The notes under the pieces are model-generated. The model did no database searches. It saw nothing but the letters and a program-made list of their open reading frames with translations, and was not told the DNA's origin. 64,000 nt of DNA from Axinella damicornis (taxonomy: Eukaryota; Porifera; Demospongiae; Axinellida; Axinellidae). Position 1 is the first letter of the stretch; each line of letters starts with the position of its first letter. Shown here one piece after another: positions 28,995-38,510 of this stretch. The stretch is taken from contig OZ007511.1 in the NCBI GenBank assembly GCA_963931865.1, forward strand, positions 10,801,396 to 10,865,395, given 5' to 3'. Both the position numbers and the translations under genes were made by a program.

Positions 28995-29037
28995 GATCAT
29001 GAGGCTCTTTTGGAGAGAGTGTCTGGGAACAAGGCTA
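28609..29037. mobile_element. degenerate fold-back element (family F1)
   Basis: Ends TTGTTCCCAGGCTCTC and GGGAACAAGGCTA are inverted. The interior matches the element at 16961-17571 over more than 150 bases (for example TTTACCTTCACTG, TAGACTCAGAAAT, CTCAAAGGTTGGT). Two poly(C) tracts are inside or beside it. No convincing target duplication remains. Confidence 0.75.
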
Positions 29038-29519
29038 ATAAAACAGCAGGTGGTATCTAGACAGCTCAGACACCACCTGGCCAGGCCGCCTTGGTGCATT
29101 GAGTGAATCAAAGCTAGGTGAAATTATGTCAATCAAGCTCCACAATCCTAATTGCCAGGGGCAATCTCTCCAACAGTGACAGTTGTGGTACACGGAGGCC
29201 AACCTAGAGTAAGCATGCCAGGAAGGTATACTAGCTTCGATAATTCACTGCAACATTTTATGCTGCTGGACTTGAAGCTTTGGAATGGAATCAGCAGCTC
29301 ACTACTGTAGCTGCACTTGAGGATTTGTATACTTAATATTGCTGCGAGTTCAATTTGGTATTAATAGCACGAATAACTGGCATAAATTGAACGAGGTGCA
29401 GCTGAGTGCTCGATCTTTGGTTCAGTTACGAGTGCTATCACTGCCAAAATTAATTGCACAAGCAGTCATGCATGTTAAATACCTGTAATAGTTATAAAAG
29501 TTATTAATCTTGCCTTTCC

Positions 29520-29607
29520 CTCATTAGTGCCATTGGTTTCAATGACCTGTTCAAGTCGCTTTCCCCAAGTTCCCTCAGTGAGATGGAGGGAGGTGCACTG
29601 GGCATTG
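29520..29607 (-). pseudogene. fragment of the same unrecognised family (copy 4)
   Basis: The minus strand encodes YNAQCTSLHLTEGTWGKR and more, resembling YHNVQCIPLPLDPGQW of the segment near 25350. A transposon adjoins it at 29614. Confidence 0.4.
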
Positions 29608-29613
29608 TAGCCT

Positions 29614-30065
29614 CAGAGGGGTAGGAGCAGGGGGTGCAAGGGGTGCAAGTGCACCCCCACTTTTTTACAGGGGGTGCATTGCACCCCCACTATTCTAGTT
29701 TTAAATTTTGAATTTCCCTCCCCACGAGACTCTATCTAGTGGTTCCAGTTACTTCAGCCACGATGCACTTCGGAAATAACATTTTCAGTCCTTAGATAGC
29801 TACTTGATTATCTAAGATCTAGCTATGCCTGAAATGTGTCTCAATAACTGCTTGCTCCTACATGTACACAAGGATATAACTGACGCCTTGAACTTGGAGG
29901 ACATTGCTATACTAAGGAATTCGAATTTGTTACTCGCAAAGTGGAGAGAAGCAACCACTTTGGCTCTTTTAATTTGTTTGCATCTTTGTCATGAATTATT
30001 ACTGATGATACTCATTGTCAAAAATTTTGTGCACCCCCACTTTTAACTAGCTTCCTACCCCTCTG
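29614..30065. mobile_element. MITE with CAGAGGGGTAGGA ends, 6-bp TSD
   Basis: CAGAGGGGTAGGA at the left and TCCTACCCCTCTG at the right, followed inside by GTGCACCCCCACTTTT blocks in inverted orientation. TAGCCT duplicates flank it (29608-29613 and 30066-30071). The 73-residue open frame inside shows no known domain. Confidence 0.82.
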
Positions 30066-30516
30066 TAGCCTGTTTCATTATGAACTCGAATCTCCACATC
30101 TAAAGTATACATGTGTGTGTGTGTATATGTGCGTGTGCATGGAGAACGTACAGATCGATGTGAGTGGATTGCACCTGGCCTGATTTGGACAGTGGCTATA
30201 GCTTGCTAGCTGAGTCAGTGACTACCACTTGTGGTCACTTGAGTTCAAGTTGAAAGTAGCTAGCTGCATCGTCTTGTTTGTGTCCCTGAACGTCGCATAC
30301 ATGCACTGATCAAAGTGATCATCATACACGAATTCAGCAATCAACTCACTGATCATTTCCGTCATGGTGAGTCACTAGTCAGCGGCTGCGCGATCGTGTA
30401 CCAACGTTGCATGATGCGATGATGTAGGATGTACCATGTACGTATACCAGGAGCGCATAATGACGTAAACCGAAGCTAAGTTACGTAGCCGTGTCCGGCC
30501 GGCAGACCAGTTCAAG

Positions 30517-31364
30517 ATGGCGACTGTGCTGCTCGCAGTACTTTTGGCCGCCCTTACTCATGCTAGGCTGCTCATTGCTGAGGGATGGGTGGACATGGGG
30601 AGGGCTGAGGGGACGGAGGAAATATCTGCGACATTTGCTATTAAGCAGACCAATCCCGTTTGGCTGCAGGAGCGGTTGAGTGCAGTGTCTTCTCCGGACT
30701 CGCCCGACTACGGCCAGTACCTAAACTTTGATGAAATTGCCAAGTTTGTGCACGGCCGTACACTTTCTGTGTACGCAGTTATTGACGCCCTGGGTTCAGT
30801 TGGGGTGGAGAGGGAAAAAGTAGATTTCACCCTTGGCAGAGATTTTGCCATTGTTCAAATGCCAGTAATACTGAACTTCACCACTTTCAGCACACAGGTA
30901 ACGGCAAATGGAACGCCTTTAGATCGTCCCATTTCACCCTTCCAGCCTCGTTACACGGACATGTAGACTTTGTGGCAGGTATCAGTGACATTTCATTTCT
31001 GAAACAGTTCTTTAATCCGAGAGATTTGTCCGAGTTCCAGGCCAACTTCAGCCTGCCTGCAAAGCCCATAGCAAAAGTACTGGGGTACAACAATGGGAGT
31101 GATCCAGGACTTGAAGCTGAGTTAGATGTGGAATACATATCTGCAGCGGGACGGAACGTGGACACATGGTTCATTTCACTGCCAAATCCAACCGCTGGAG
31201 GAAAGGAGGATTTCTTGACGTGGATCGTGGGACAAGTGAACATGACAAACTCACCCTGGGTGCACTCCGTCAGTTATGGAGATGACGAATCAACAGTGCC
31301 GACTAGAGTTGAGGATGAGTACTGTATCCTTGGAGGCATCCAGGTTGGACAAATCTAGCTCCAG
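30517..31364 (+). pseudogene. TPP1-like (peptidase S53) truncated, frameshifted gene
   Basis: Starts with a signal peptide (MATVLLAVLLAALTHARLLI). The S53 prodomain follows (LSAVSSPDSPDYGQYLNFDE, VIDALGSVGVE), then RSSHFTLPASLHGHVDFVAG and the start of the catalytic domain (AELDVEYISAAGRNVDTWFI, WVHSVSYGDDES). TPP1 is a lysosomal serine-carboxyl tripeptidyl peptidase. The reading frame changes near 30900: one base appears lost between STQV and NGKWNAFRS. The frame ends after GGIQ, before the active-site SGTS region, and no remainder is visible downstream. It is either a pseudogene or a partial gene with a sequencing error; truncation favours a pseudogene. Confidence 0.7.
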
Positions 31365-34300
31365 TCCGTCGGGCTGACCACACCTGTGGCGTGGCTTGGT
31401 TTGCAACCATGAAAATCATCAAAACGAATTGGCTCAATGCGATTTGATTGATCAGTGGAAATTTAATGTAGTGCAATGTTTGGTTAGCCCCTCTCGCAGC
31501 CTTCCGTGCGTGTGACCAGCTGGGTGGAGAGGGGCTAGTGGCCACACTGGCATTACATTATATGTATATCTGCCTATGTTCACACCACAGACCAGTACCA
31601 ACTAATGCATGATTATAGTTTCCTAGCACAGTGGATGTACCCCAAGTTCCTGTGTACCGATTGCGCCACTCAGTTTCCTCCTTGCAGTTGGCATGGTTTT
31701 CAGCACATGCAGGTTTCAGAACATCTGTGGTTGTAGCTGCGTGAAGGAAACGAATGAATGTTCAGACATGGAATGTAGCCTCATGCTCCCGCAGTGATGT
31801 ATAATAAGGATAGCATTACCAGCAAAGTTCTTAACTTGCATGCCAGATGTTCATTTCCCGATGCTGGATAATTTATGTGTAATACTATGTAGAAAGTTAA
31901 ACCAGGCTGACAGGAACTTGCATGCCTTCTTGGCGCTGAGTCTCATCTTCTTCATTAGTATAAAGAAACATACTATGTTGATTAGACCCACAAGACAATG
32001 TGGTCCGGTGAAATATACATGACCTGATTCGTCGTATTCATCTCTTTAGGTTACATTACCAGCTCAATCCTCTTTCCTAGGACCAGTTCAATTTTGTTTC
32101 CTTCCATTCATATACAGTGTATATGGGGGCTACACCCTACTCCTTCAATTCCTGCCCGCAACTGTTTCACATCAACGACAACCACATGGTCTGCATGTCC
32201 TCCTGAATATGCTGACTGTAAGGAGCACATACACCAGCATGGATAACTCAAACTTTGCTGAGTAAATTCTGTGAAGTACAAAGTTTGGCGTAATTGAGGA
32301 ATCTAGCCATCTCACGATGGGGCAGATGTGGTATTCTTGACCACTGTTTTACTCAATACACAACCTGCACAAAACACATTCGTGGATTAATTTAGCAGAA
32401 TGGCTATTCCAAACCTAACTTTCAGCACACAAGTAATAACAAGTGGAAAACGTACCATTAGATTGTCCCATTTCACCCTTCCAACCTCACTACATGGATA
32501 TGTTGAGTCCGACTTTGTTGCAGGTAGCTATCATGCACGTGACATTCCGCATCAAAAATTCAGATTTCTGCTGAAGACAGCTGTGTAAGTCCGACACTGA
32601 TTCAACACAAAGTGCACTGCTCTGTGCAGAATTGAGGGTCATCTTTTCGACATGCAGCTAGGTTCAGATCTCTGGCTCTGGCCGGACCACTCCAATTCGG
32701 CTTGCTATGGGACTGCTCTCACTGTAACCCGTCAGAATCTCATTGTAAGGAGCTTGTACTGCCAACCATATTGATATTTTGTGGAGACTATAATCGTTGC
32801 CAACATCTTGGAATTATACTATGCAGTGATAAAACGTGTGGTACCGTACCATACATGTTTTCCACAGGTTGACAGGAACGTGCATGCTTTCTTGGTGCAG
32901 AGTGATGCATGTATTAAACATCTTTATTGGGATAAGGATAAACATTCTCACTGAGAGGAAACAATTTTACAATGCAGGCCCCTCATATGAATGATACTAT
33001 AGAAAGGGTGTAAAGTAGTCTTATATACACTGAACAAAACTTGTGAACCTTAAACCTAATGAGATTAATGTGTCACTGGGTCACTTAATGCAATGGTATC
33101 ACATGTCGCATCGCAGTTTCCTCCTTGTAGTCAACAAGGAAATCAGCATGTGTACTGTTTCAGAACATCTGTGGTGGTGAGATGGGGAAACGAACATCTG
33201 GCAAGTAACAACTTATCTGGTAATGCTGTCCTTAATTTGATTTAGTGCATTGAAGTGGAGTATGACAGCACCCTTCAATTCCTGCCCGCAACTGCGTGAA
33301 TGGTGTCATTTCACATCAACGACAACCACAAGTCACGTTTCAAAACATGCATGTCCTGCTGAACACCACGTGAATGCATCAAGAAAAATAAAATATTAGG
33401 CACATCAAATGTGGGCAGATTGTGTGTCTCCCTACTGACCAAGACACATCTGTTTGAAATTCCTGTACTGCATATGCAATTTATTACATTAACCCTGCAT
33501 CTTTTGCACAGTTGCAGCTTTCTCATATCAATTTATCTATAGCTACATCCACTAATTAACCACACAATTAAGGGCCCTTGGATTACAGTCATTTGGAATA
33601 CATATTTTTCACCAATGGCAGAAAGTTTTCCAAGGCTATAATGGTGGTGTGTGCAGTACAACGGCTATTCCAAACTGTACTTCACCATATACTTACAGCA
33701 TGCACATGCACACAGTCAAGTGGAACACAATTGAGTCGTCCCATTTCACCCAGCTTCATTTATTTAGCTACACGGACATTTGCTGACTGTGTCAGGCTGA
33801 TCAGTGACATCCACACCAGAAATCACTTCATGATCACCACCGAATTTCTGCTGAAGACAGTGATGATGATTATATCAAAGTCTATTGTTTTTGCAGAGTT
33901 GATTAACACAAGCTCTCTGACTGGACCACTGTATATTTTGGCTTACAACAGTGCTCTCTGTCTGAAACGTTTCACAGATCTAATTCATAAAGAGCTGATA
34001 CGGTACTAGTGTATACCCTCAACAATCATTGTGTGGAGGATTAATTCCCATAGGCAATGTGTTTGGCAATGCCATGCATCTAAATCACACTTGCACTTGA
34101 AGGGTAGGTATACTACATGTCATGCGTGTACATGTCTAGCTATATAGGTCATGCCACATACTCTGTTTCCTCCTTGTGGTCGGCACGATTACAGAACACC
34201 TGTGGTTGTAGCTGAAGTGAACCGGCACCATTCATGCAGTTGCAGACAGGAACTGAAAGGGGCTAGAACCCACACCATTCATGCAGTTGCAGACAGGAAT

Positions 34301-34400
34301 TGAAAGGGGCTAGAACCGACACCATTCATGCAGTTGCAGACAGGAATTGAAAGGGGCTAGGGTGCAGTCATACTCCCACTTCAATCAAATTAAGGATAGC
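31365..34400 (+). pseudogene. two further decayed tandem units of the TPP1-like region
   Basis: Landmarks of the 30.9-kb copy recur in order. TTCAGCACACA with GTCCCATTTCACCC occurs at about 30888, 32420 and (partly) 33690. TTTCCTCC-TTG with a GTGGTTGTAGCTG-like block occurs at about 31670, 33118 and 34165. CTTCAATTCCTGCCCGCAAC occurs at 32144 and 33271. TTTCTGCTGAAGACAG occurs at 32565 and 33846. Units are about 1.2-1.5 kb and all lack an intact frame. Confidence 0.6.
34222..34361. repeat. minisatellite, about 50-bp unit, 3 copies
   Basis: Each unit contains CACCATTCATGCAGTTGCAG, ACAGGAA.TGAAAGGGGCTAG. The copies are nearly identical, so the duplication is recent. Confidence 0.9.
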
Positions 34401-34733
34401 ATTATTGTTACATGTACTTTCAAGATGATGTTTCCCATCCCTTACCCCACAGATGTTCTAAAACATTCATGAGCTGATTTTCATGTTGACTGCAAGGAGG
34501 AAATGGAGTGGTGGTTTTCAAATGCCTGAAGTAGTACAATGTATAATTTTATATACCCTTCCTATAGTAACAAATTGGCAAATTTAAACAACAATTAAGG
34601 AGAGCGTTATATGGCTAGTGCAGTTTCAGTGAATCCTTGTTTCCAAAACATACATGTTCGATTACAATTAGCTACATGTCGTACGTAGGGAGTTAACGGC
34701 TCAAGAAATTGTATTTTCATATCTAGGCCTAGG

Positions 34734-35460
34734 ATTCCATGTCAAATCAACACAAAAAAATCCTGACCTCTTCCAATTTTGACGAAACTTGGTGAGCCTG
34801 TTAGTTCTATTAAGAAACCACTGCACACCAAATTTCAGCTTCTGAAGTGTTATAGCTTTTCAACTGTAACAAATTTAATTTTCGCCTCAGGTGCCCGTTT
34901 TAGACCGCGTGCCATGACTGAAATACCCATATCTTCAGATGTGATCAACGTAGAGAGTTGCTACAAGGATTTTCTCGAAGCTCTTGAAAGGCTCTTTCAT
35001 TTGGCATAATAATTTGACGTTTGATCTCATTAAAGTAAAACTTGGTGCATAAACACATTTAGGTTCAAGGTCTTTACAAAAAAAGTTTGAAAAAAATCAA
35101 AACTTTCGTTTTTCCAGAACCAAGGTCAAAGGTCAGATTACATAACCTTTGAACTTTGAATAGATCAAACGTCAAACTATTATATGCCAAATGAAAGAGC
35201 CTTTCAAGAGCTTCGAGAAAATCCTTGTTGCAACTCTCTACGTTGATCACATCAGAAGATAATATGGGTATTTCAGTCATGGCACACTGTCTAAAATGGG
35301 CACCTGAAGCCAAAATTAAATTTGTTGCAGTTGAAAAGCTATAGCAGTTCTGAAGCTGAAATTTGGTGTGCAGTGGTTTCTTAATAGAACTAACAGGCTC
35401 ACCAAGTTTCGTCAAAATCGGAAGAGGTCAGGATTTTTTTGTGTTGACTTGACACGGAAT
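34734..35460. mobile_element. large inverted repeat (arms about 280 bp)
   Basis: The left arm (from ATTCCATGTCAAATCAACAC) and the right arm (to GTGTTGACTTGACACGGAAT) are inverted copies about 90% identical by eye, separated by roughly 150 bases. Both arms encode the same peptide in mirror frames (MTKLGEPVSSIKKPLHTKFQ and following), which only reflects the duplication. No clear target duplication was found. It is probably a fold-back transposon of another family. Confidence 0.85.
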
Positions 35461-35566
35461 GACCCAGATACTTTTGAACATAGTAACAAATTAGCCAATT
35501 TGTTACACAGCAATTACAACAATTGCTACCATGTGCAAATGGCCATTTTCACATGGTAGCAAGCTG

Positions 35567-35690
35567 AAAAATGGGCTTGAACAAATTGTCTGGCCACGCC
35601 CACCGCGCGACGAGCCCGTACGCGGGTGTAACCGGATGCATGTTTTCTTGCACTTCGTGTACGCCAATATAAATGTGCACTTCGCATGGA
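35567..35690 (+). promoter_or_regulatory. promoter of gene 35750, lying in interspersed repeat sequence
   Basis: TATAAAT at 35668-35674, overlapping CCAAT, is about 80 bases before the start codon. The upstream part (AATGGGCTTGAACAAATTGT, CTGGCCACGCCCACCGCGCG) recurs inverted at about 39610-39660 and partly at 49613. The same CGCCAATAT block occurs upstream of the paralogue at about 38625. This suggests a repeat-derived promoter (inference). Confidence 0.5.
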
Positions 35691-35749
35691 AAGTGAGTTG
35701 TTCTATTAAACCCTGAATATCAGCTAGACCGTGACCAGGAAGAACTAAA

Positions 35750-36880
35750 ATGGGTAACACCGTTGATACTCTTCCCGTCGTATCGCAAACCAAATCTCTT
35801 GTACAAGTCATCGGTGGGGATGCTGATGGCGCCCGCCGCACGCAAGAGAATTTCTCGCGCCAGTGTCCAGTGGTGTCGCAGACTCGCTCTCTAGTCGAGG
35901 TATCCATGGGTGACTCAGACGCTGCGCTGAAGACCCAACAACAGTTTGGCCAAGGGATGGGAGACCTTGCGGATGCAGTGCCGGGAGTTGGACATATCAA
36001 AGGAGCAATCCATTACGCTTGCGGCGATACGGAAGGAGGAGACAAAGCAATGATGCACGCAACCCGTGGATTAGCTTTAGCTGTACCAGGGATGGCTGCG
36101 TATGAGTTTATCCGCAGCACAATCCCTAACGAAGACGGTGCTGACACATGGTGCTCGTACGCTCGCATTAATACTCGCGTATCCAGCGACATTGGAGGCG
36201 TACCCCTCAGTGAATGGATTCAGGCCCTCGACGACGAAATGGTGGTTGCGTGCTATGAAGTGGTGAAGGCTCTTAATCAGCGAAAAGACACGTACGGAGT
36301 GGATCACTTGACATGGGATGATGTTGTGAATGCCTTTTGCAGCTGTCACTATATTATCCAAGATACGGGGAATTCCAAACACATTCACGATAGCCTCAGC
36401 TGGGATGAAACAAACCTTTTCAAGTTTGACGGCAGCCCAGATGAGGTCCGAAAGAGAGAGATCATTGTATGGCTCAAGAGCCTTATGAATAGCCATGGTG
36501 AACAGTCCACTATAGATAATGCCTCCATCTTTAACGATGGTACACTGAATGATCTTGCCAGCATTGCCTCCCAGAGTGGAGCTACTGTCAAGGATCCTAC
36601 TACCCTCCTTGGTGCAAGTGAGAAGCAGAGGAAGAAAGTGATGGAGATTTCTGTCATCCGCTTTCCCCGAAAGGCAGGGGAGTCTAAAGTCAAAATCTAT
36701 CGTATCATACTCTTTGCCTGGTTTCAATGTACACGAGTCCTCTTTAGTCAGCATGATGAGAGTGGATTTGAGATTGACTATGACACATTTGAATTCAGGC
36801 CAAACACATCAGCCATTGATGAGAGGCAGGCTGCAAGAGCAAAGGCCAAGTTGTCGCAACAAGGCATGTTTGACTTTTAG
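35750..36880 (+). CDS. unrecognised protein with Gly-rich N-terminal repeats and a conserved C-terminal domain (paralogue A)
   Basis: Intronless, 376 residues. Residues about 9-112 contain three related repeats, each starting P-V/G-V then (K/R)(S/G) and a GD(A/S/T)(D/E) turn: PVVSQTKSLVQVIGGDADGA, PVVSQTRSLVEVSMGDSDAA and PGVGHIKGAIHYACGDTEGG. Residues about 130-376 form a domain shared with the convergent gene at 37623-38510 (LSEWIQALDDEMVVACYEV, KREIIVWLKSL, VMEISVIRFPRKAG, FEIDYDTFEFRPNTSAID, AKAKLSQQGMFDF). By eye the shared domain is about half identical. There is no signal peptide, and no catalytic motif I can name. The start is the first ATG, 75-80 bases after a TATA box. Similar GD-repeat proteins occur patchily in animals to my memory; the function is unknown. 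Confidence 0.85.
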   Translation: MGNTVDTLPVVSQTKSLVQVIGGDADGARRTQENFSRQCPVVSQTRSLVEVSMGDSDAALKTQQQFGQGMGDLADAVPGVGHIKGAIHYACGDTEGGDKAMMHATRGLALAVPGMAAYEFIRSTIPNEDGADTWCSYARINTRVSSDIGGVPLSEWIQALDDEMVVACYEVVKALNQRKDTYGVDHLTWDDVVNAFCSCHYIIQDTGNSKHIHDSLSWDETNLFKFDGSPDEVRKREIIVWLKSLMNSHGEQSTIDNASIFNDGTLNDLASIASQSGATVKDPTTLLGASEKQRKKVMEISVIRFPRKAGESKVKIYRIILFAWFQCTRVLFSQHDESGFEIDYDTFEFRPNTSAIDERQAARAKAKLSQQGMFDF

Positions 36881-37622
36881 ACGTGCAGGCTATTGCCACA
36901 AACAGCATTAGAATATAATACTTTGCACTTGCTGAGTTTTTGTAGTTCGTTTTAAGTGGAGTTTGAAGATAGTATTTGACCCCAAGTGGTGAGTTTTCTT
37001 TTTGTTATTGTTATTGTGTGAGCTATGCACGTATTATGATTCATTCTGTAAGTGTAGTTGGAAAGCAATAATGTGACCCAAAGTGCCTATGGCTCCCTGC
37101 ATGCTATTGTTCTTCTAATTATAAAGTGCTTATTGGGAATCCAGTCAATCACCACAACTATGATCAAACTAAGTGACAGCTGAAAATAAGTTTTTAATGT
37201 ATCCTAATTCCATCTGAATATTTCACCAATTAAAATCTGGCTGGGACTCAGTCTGGCAAATTGTTAACTGATACAGAATGCACGATCAAAATACTGTTCA
37301 ATGAGTTCAGTGATGGTCGTATGTTGTAACATAACAGATACAGAGTTGTAATCCTGTAATTGCTGCTTGCAGGGTAAAGAAGTTCATGCAACATGCAAGA
37401 CAGAAAAGACTCACTCTGCCACTGCAGAAGATGGTTAAGCCAATGGAATCAGTTGACATTGTATATAGGTGCTATAGGTAAGTGATAATAATAGCTAGCT
37501 ATTACACTGTTACAGTATATAGCTACTGCATGCAGTGACTTGGAATTCAACAGCAATGAATCAACTAAAGTGCATAATTATAATGCTATAACAGCACTCC
37601 AAACACTATCTTGTGTCAAAGT
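36881..37622. other. spacer between the convergent paralogues
   Basis: Contains both 3' UTRs. AT-rich, no further exon recognised. Confidence 0.6.
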
Positions 37623-38510
37623 TTAAAAGTCCCAAGTGTCGTCCTCGGCCAACTTGGCCTTTGCTTTTGCAGCAAATTTGGTATCAATGGCAGCAGTATT
37701 TGGCCTGAATTCGACACTGTCGTATTCGACCTCAAAGCCGGCTTGATCACGTTGTCCAAACAAGATTCGAGAACTTTTAAAGAAGGCGAAGATGACGAGG
37801 CGAAAAAGCTTAATTTTTGCATCACCTTTCTTAGGGAAGCGAATGACACCAATCTCCATTACTTTATCGCTTTTCTGTTCGGTTGCAGCAAAGAGGGTGG
37901 CTGGATCCTTGATAGCAGCTCCACACTCGGAGGCAATGTCGGCAAGGCGATCAAGGGTGCCTTCTTGGACGATGACCGAATTATCGACCACAGATTGCTC
38001 TCCTTTCTTGTTGAATAGGTCCTTGAACCATGTGAGGATTTCTCTCTTTCGGGCCAGGTTCGTGCCTTCGAAATTAAAGAAGCTCGTTTCGTCGAACGTT
38101 TTCACGTCGTTGATGCGCTTAGAGCTCTTGTCGTCCTTGACGATGTAGTCGCAGTTGTTGAAGACACTCTGCACCTTATCCCAGGTGAGATATTCCGCTC
38201 CGTGTTTCTTCAGCCACAATTTGAGATCCCTCACCGCTAAGCAGCAGGCAACGGACATTTCATCATCCAGTGCCTGAGCCCACTCGCTAAGGTTCTCCCC
38301 ATCAAACTCCTTAGCGACCCGGGTGCTGATGAATACCTTGGAGAACGGCGTATCTTTTGACGTAGGCGCACTCTTGCACATCTCCCAAATATTCCCCATC
38401 ATCTGACTCACGTCGTCGGAACCGTTAAACTTCATTCCCAACTTGGCCAGTTTCTGAAAATCTTGCAAGCGGGACACCTGTCCTACTGCCGAAACCGCAG
38501 CGAGCGCCAT
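37623..38510 (-). CDS. unrecognised protein, paralogue B of 35750-36880
   Basis: Intronless, 295 residues from the ATG at 38510 (MALAAVSAVGQVSRLQDF). The open frame extends upstream only through non-ATG codons. The C-terminal about 240 residues match paralogue A throughout: LSEWAQALDDEMSVACCLAV, YLTWDKVQSVFNNCDYIVKD, RKREILTWFKDLFNKKGEQS, VMEIGVIRFPKKGDAKIKLF, FEVEYDSVEFRPNTAAID and the ending WDF. It lacks the Gly-rich GD repeats of paralogue A, so the conserved domain is modular. A TATTTAAA box lies about 70 bases upstream (minus strand, near 38583-38590). Convergent with paralogue A, 742 bases apart. Both remain full length, so both are probably functional; the function is unknown. Confidence 0.85.
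   Translation of the reverse strand: MALAAVSAVGQVSRLQDFQKLAKLGMKFNGSDDVSQMMGNIWEMCKSAPTSKDTPFSKVFISTRVAKEFDGENLSEWAQALDDEMSVACCLAVRDLKLWLKKHGAEYLTWDKVQSVFNNCDYIVKDDKSSKRINDVKTFDETSFFNFEGTNLARKREILTWFKDLFNKKGEQSVVDNSVIVQEGTLDRLADIASECGAAIKDPATLFAATEQKSDKVMEIGVIRFPKKGDAKIKLFRLVIFAFFKSSRILFGQRDQAGFEVEYDSVEFRPNTAAIDTKFAAKAKAKLAEDDTWDF

Noticed and set aside
30899..30945. A 48-base intron in the TPP1-like gene
   Set aside because: The sequence inside encodes conserved prodomain residues (NGKWNAFRS, HFTLP) in another frame, so a frameshift explains it better.
34779..35415. Two 'paralogous' small proteins starting MTKLGEPVSS
   Set aside because: Same sequence read from each arm of the inverted repeat; no start context or independent conservation.
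36077..36754. Minus-strand 225-residue frame opposite paralogue A
   Set aside because: Shadow of the plus-strand gene, whose conservation with paralogue B is unambiguous.
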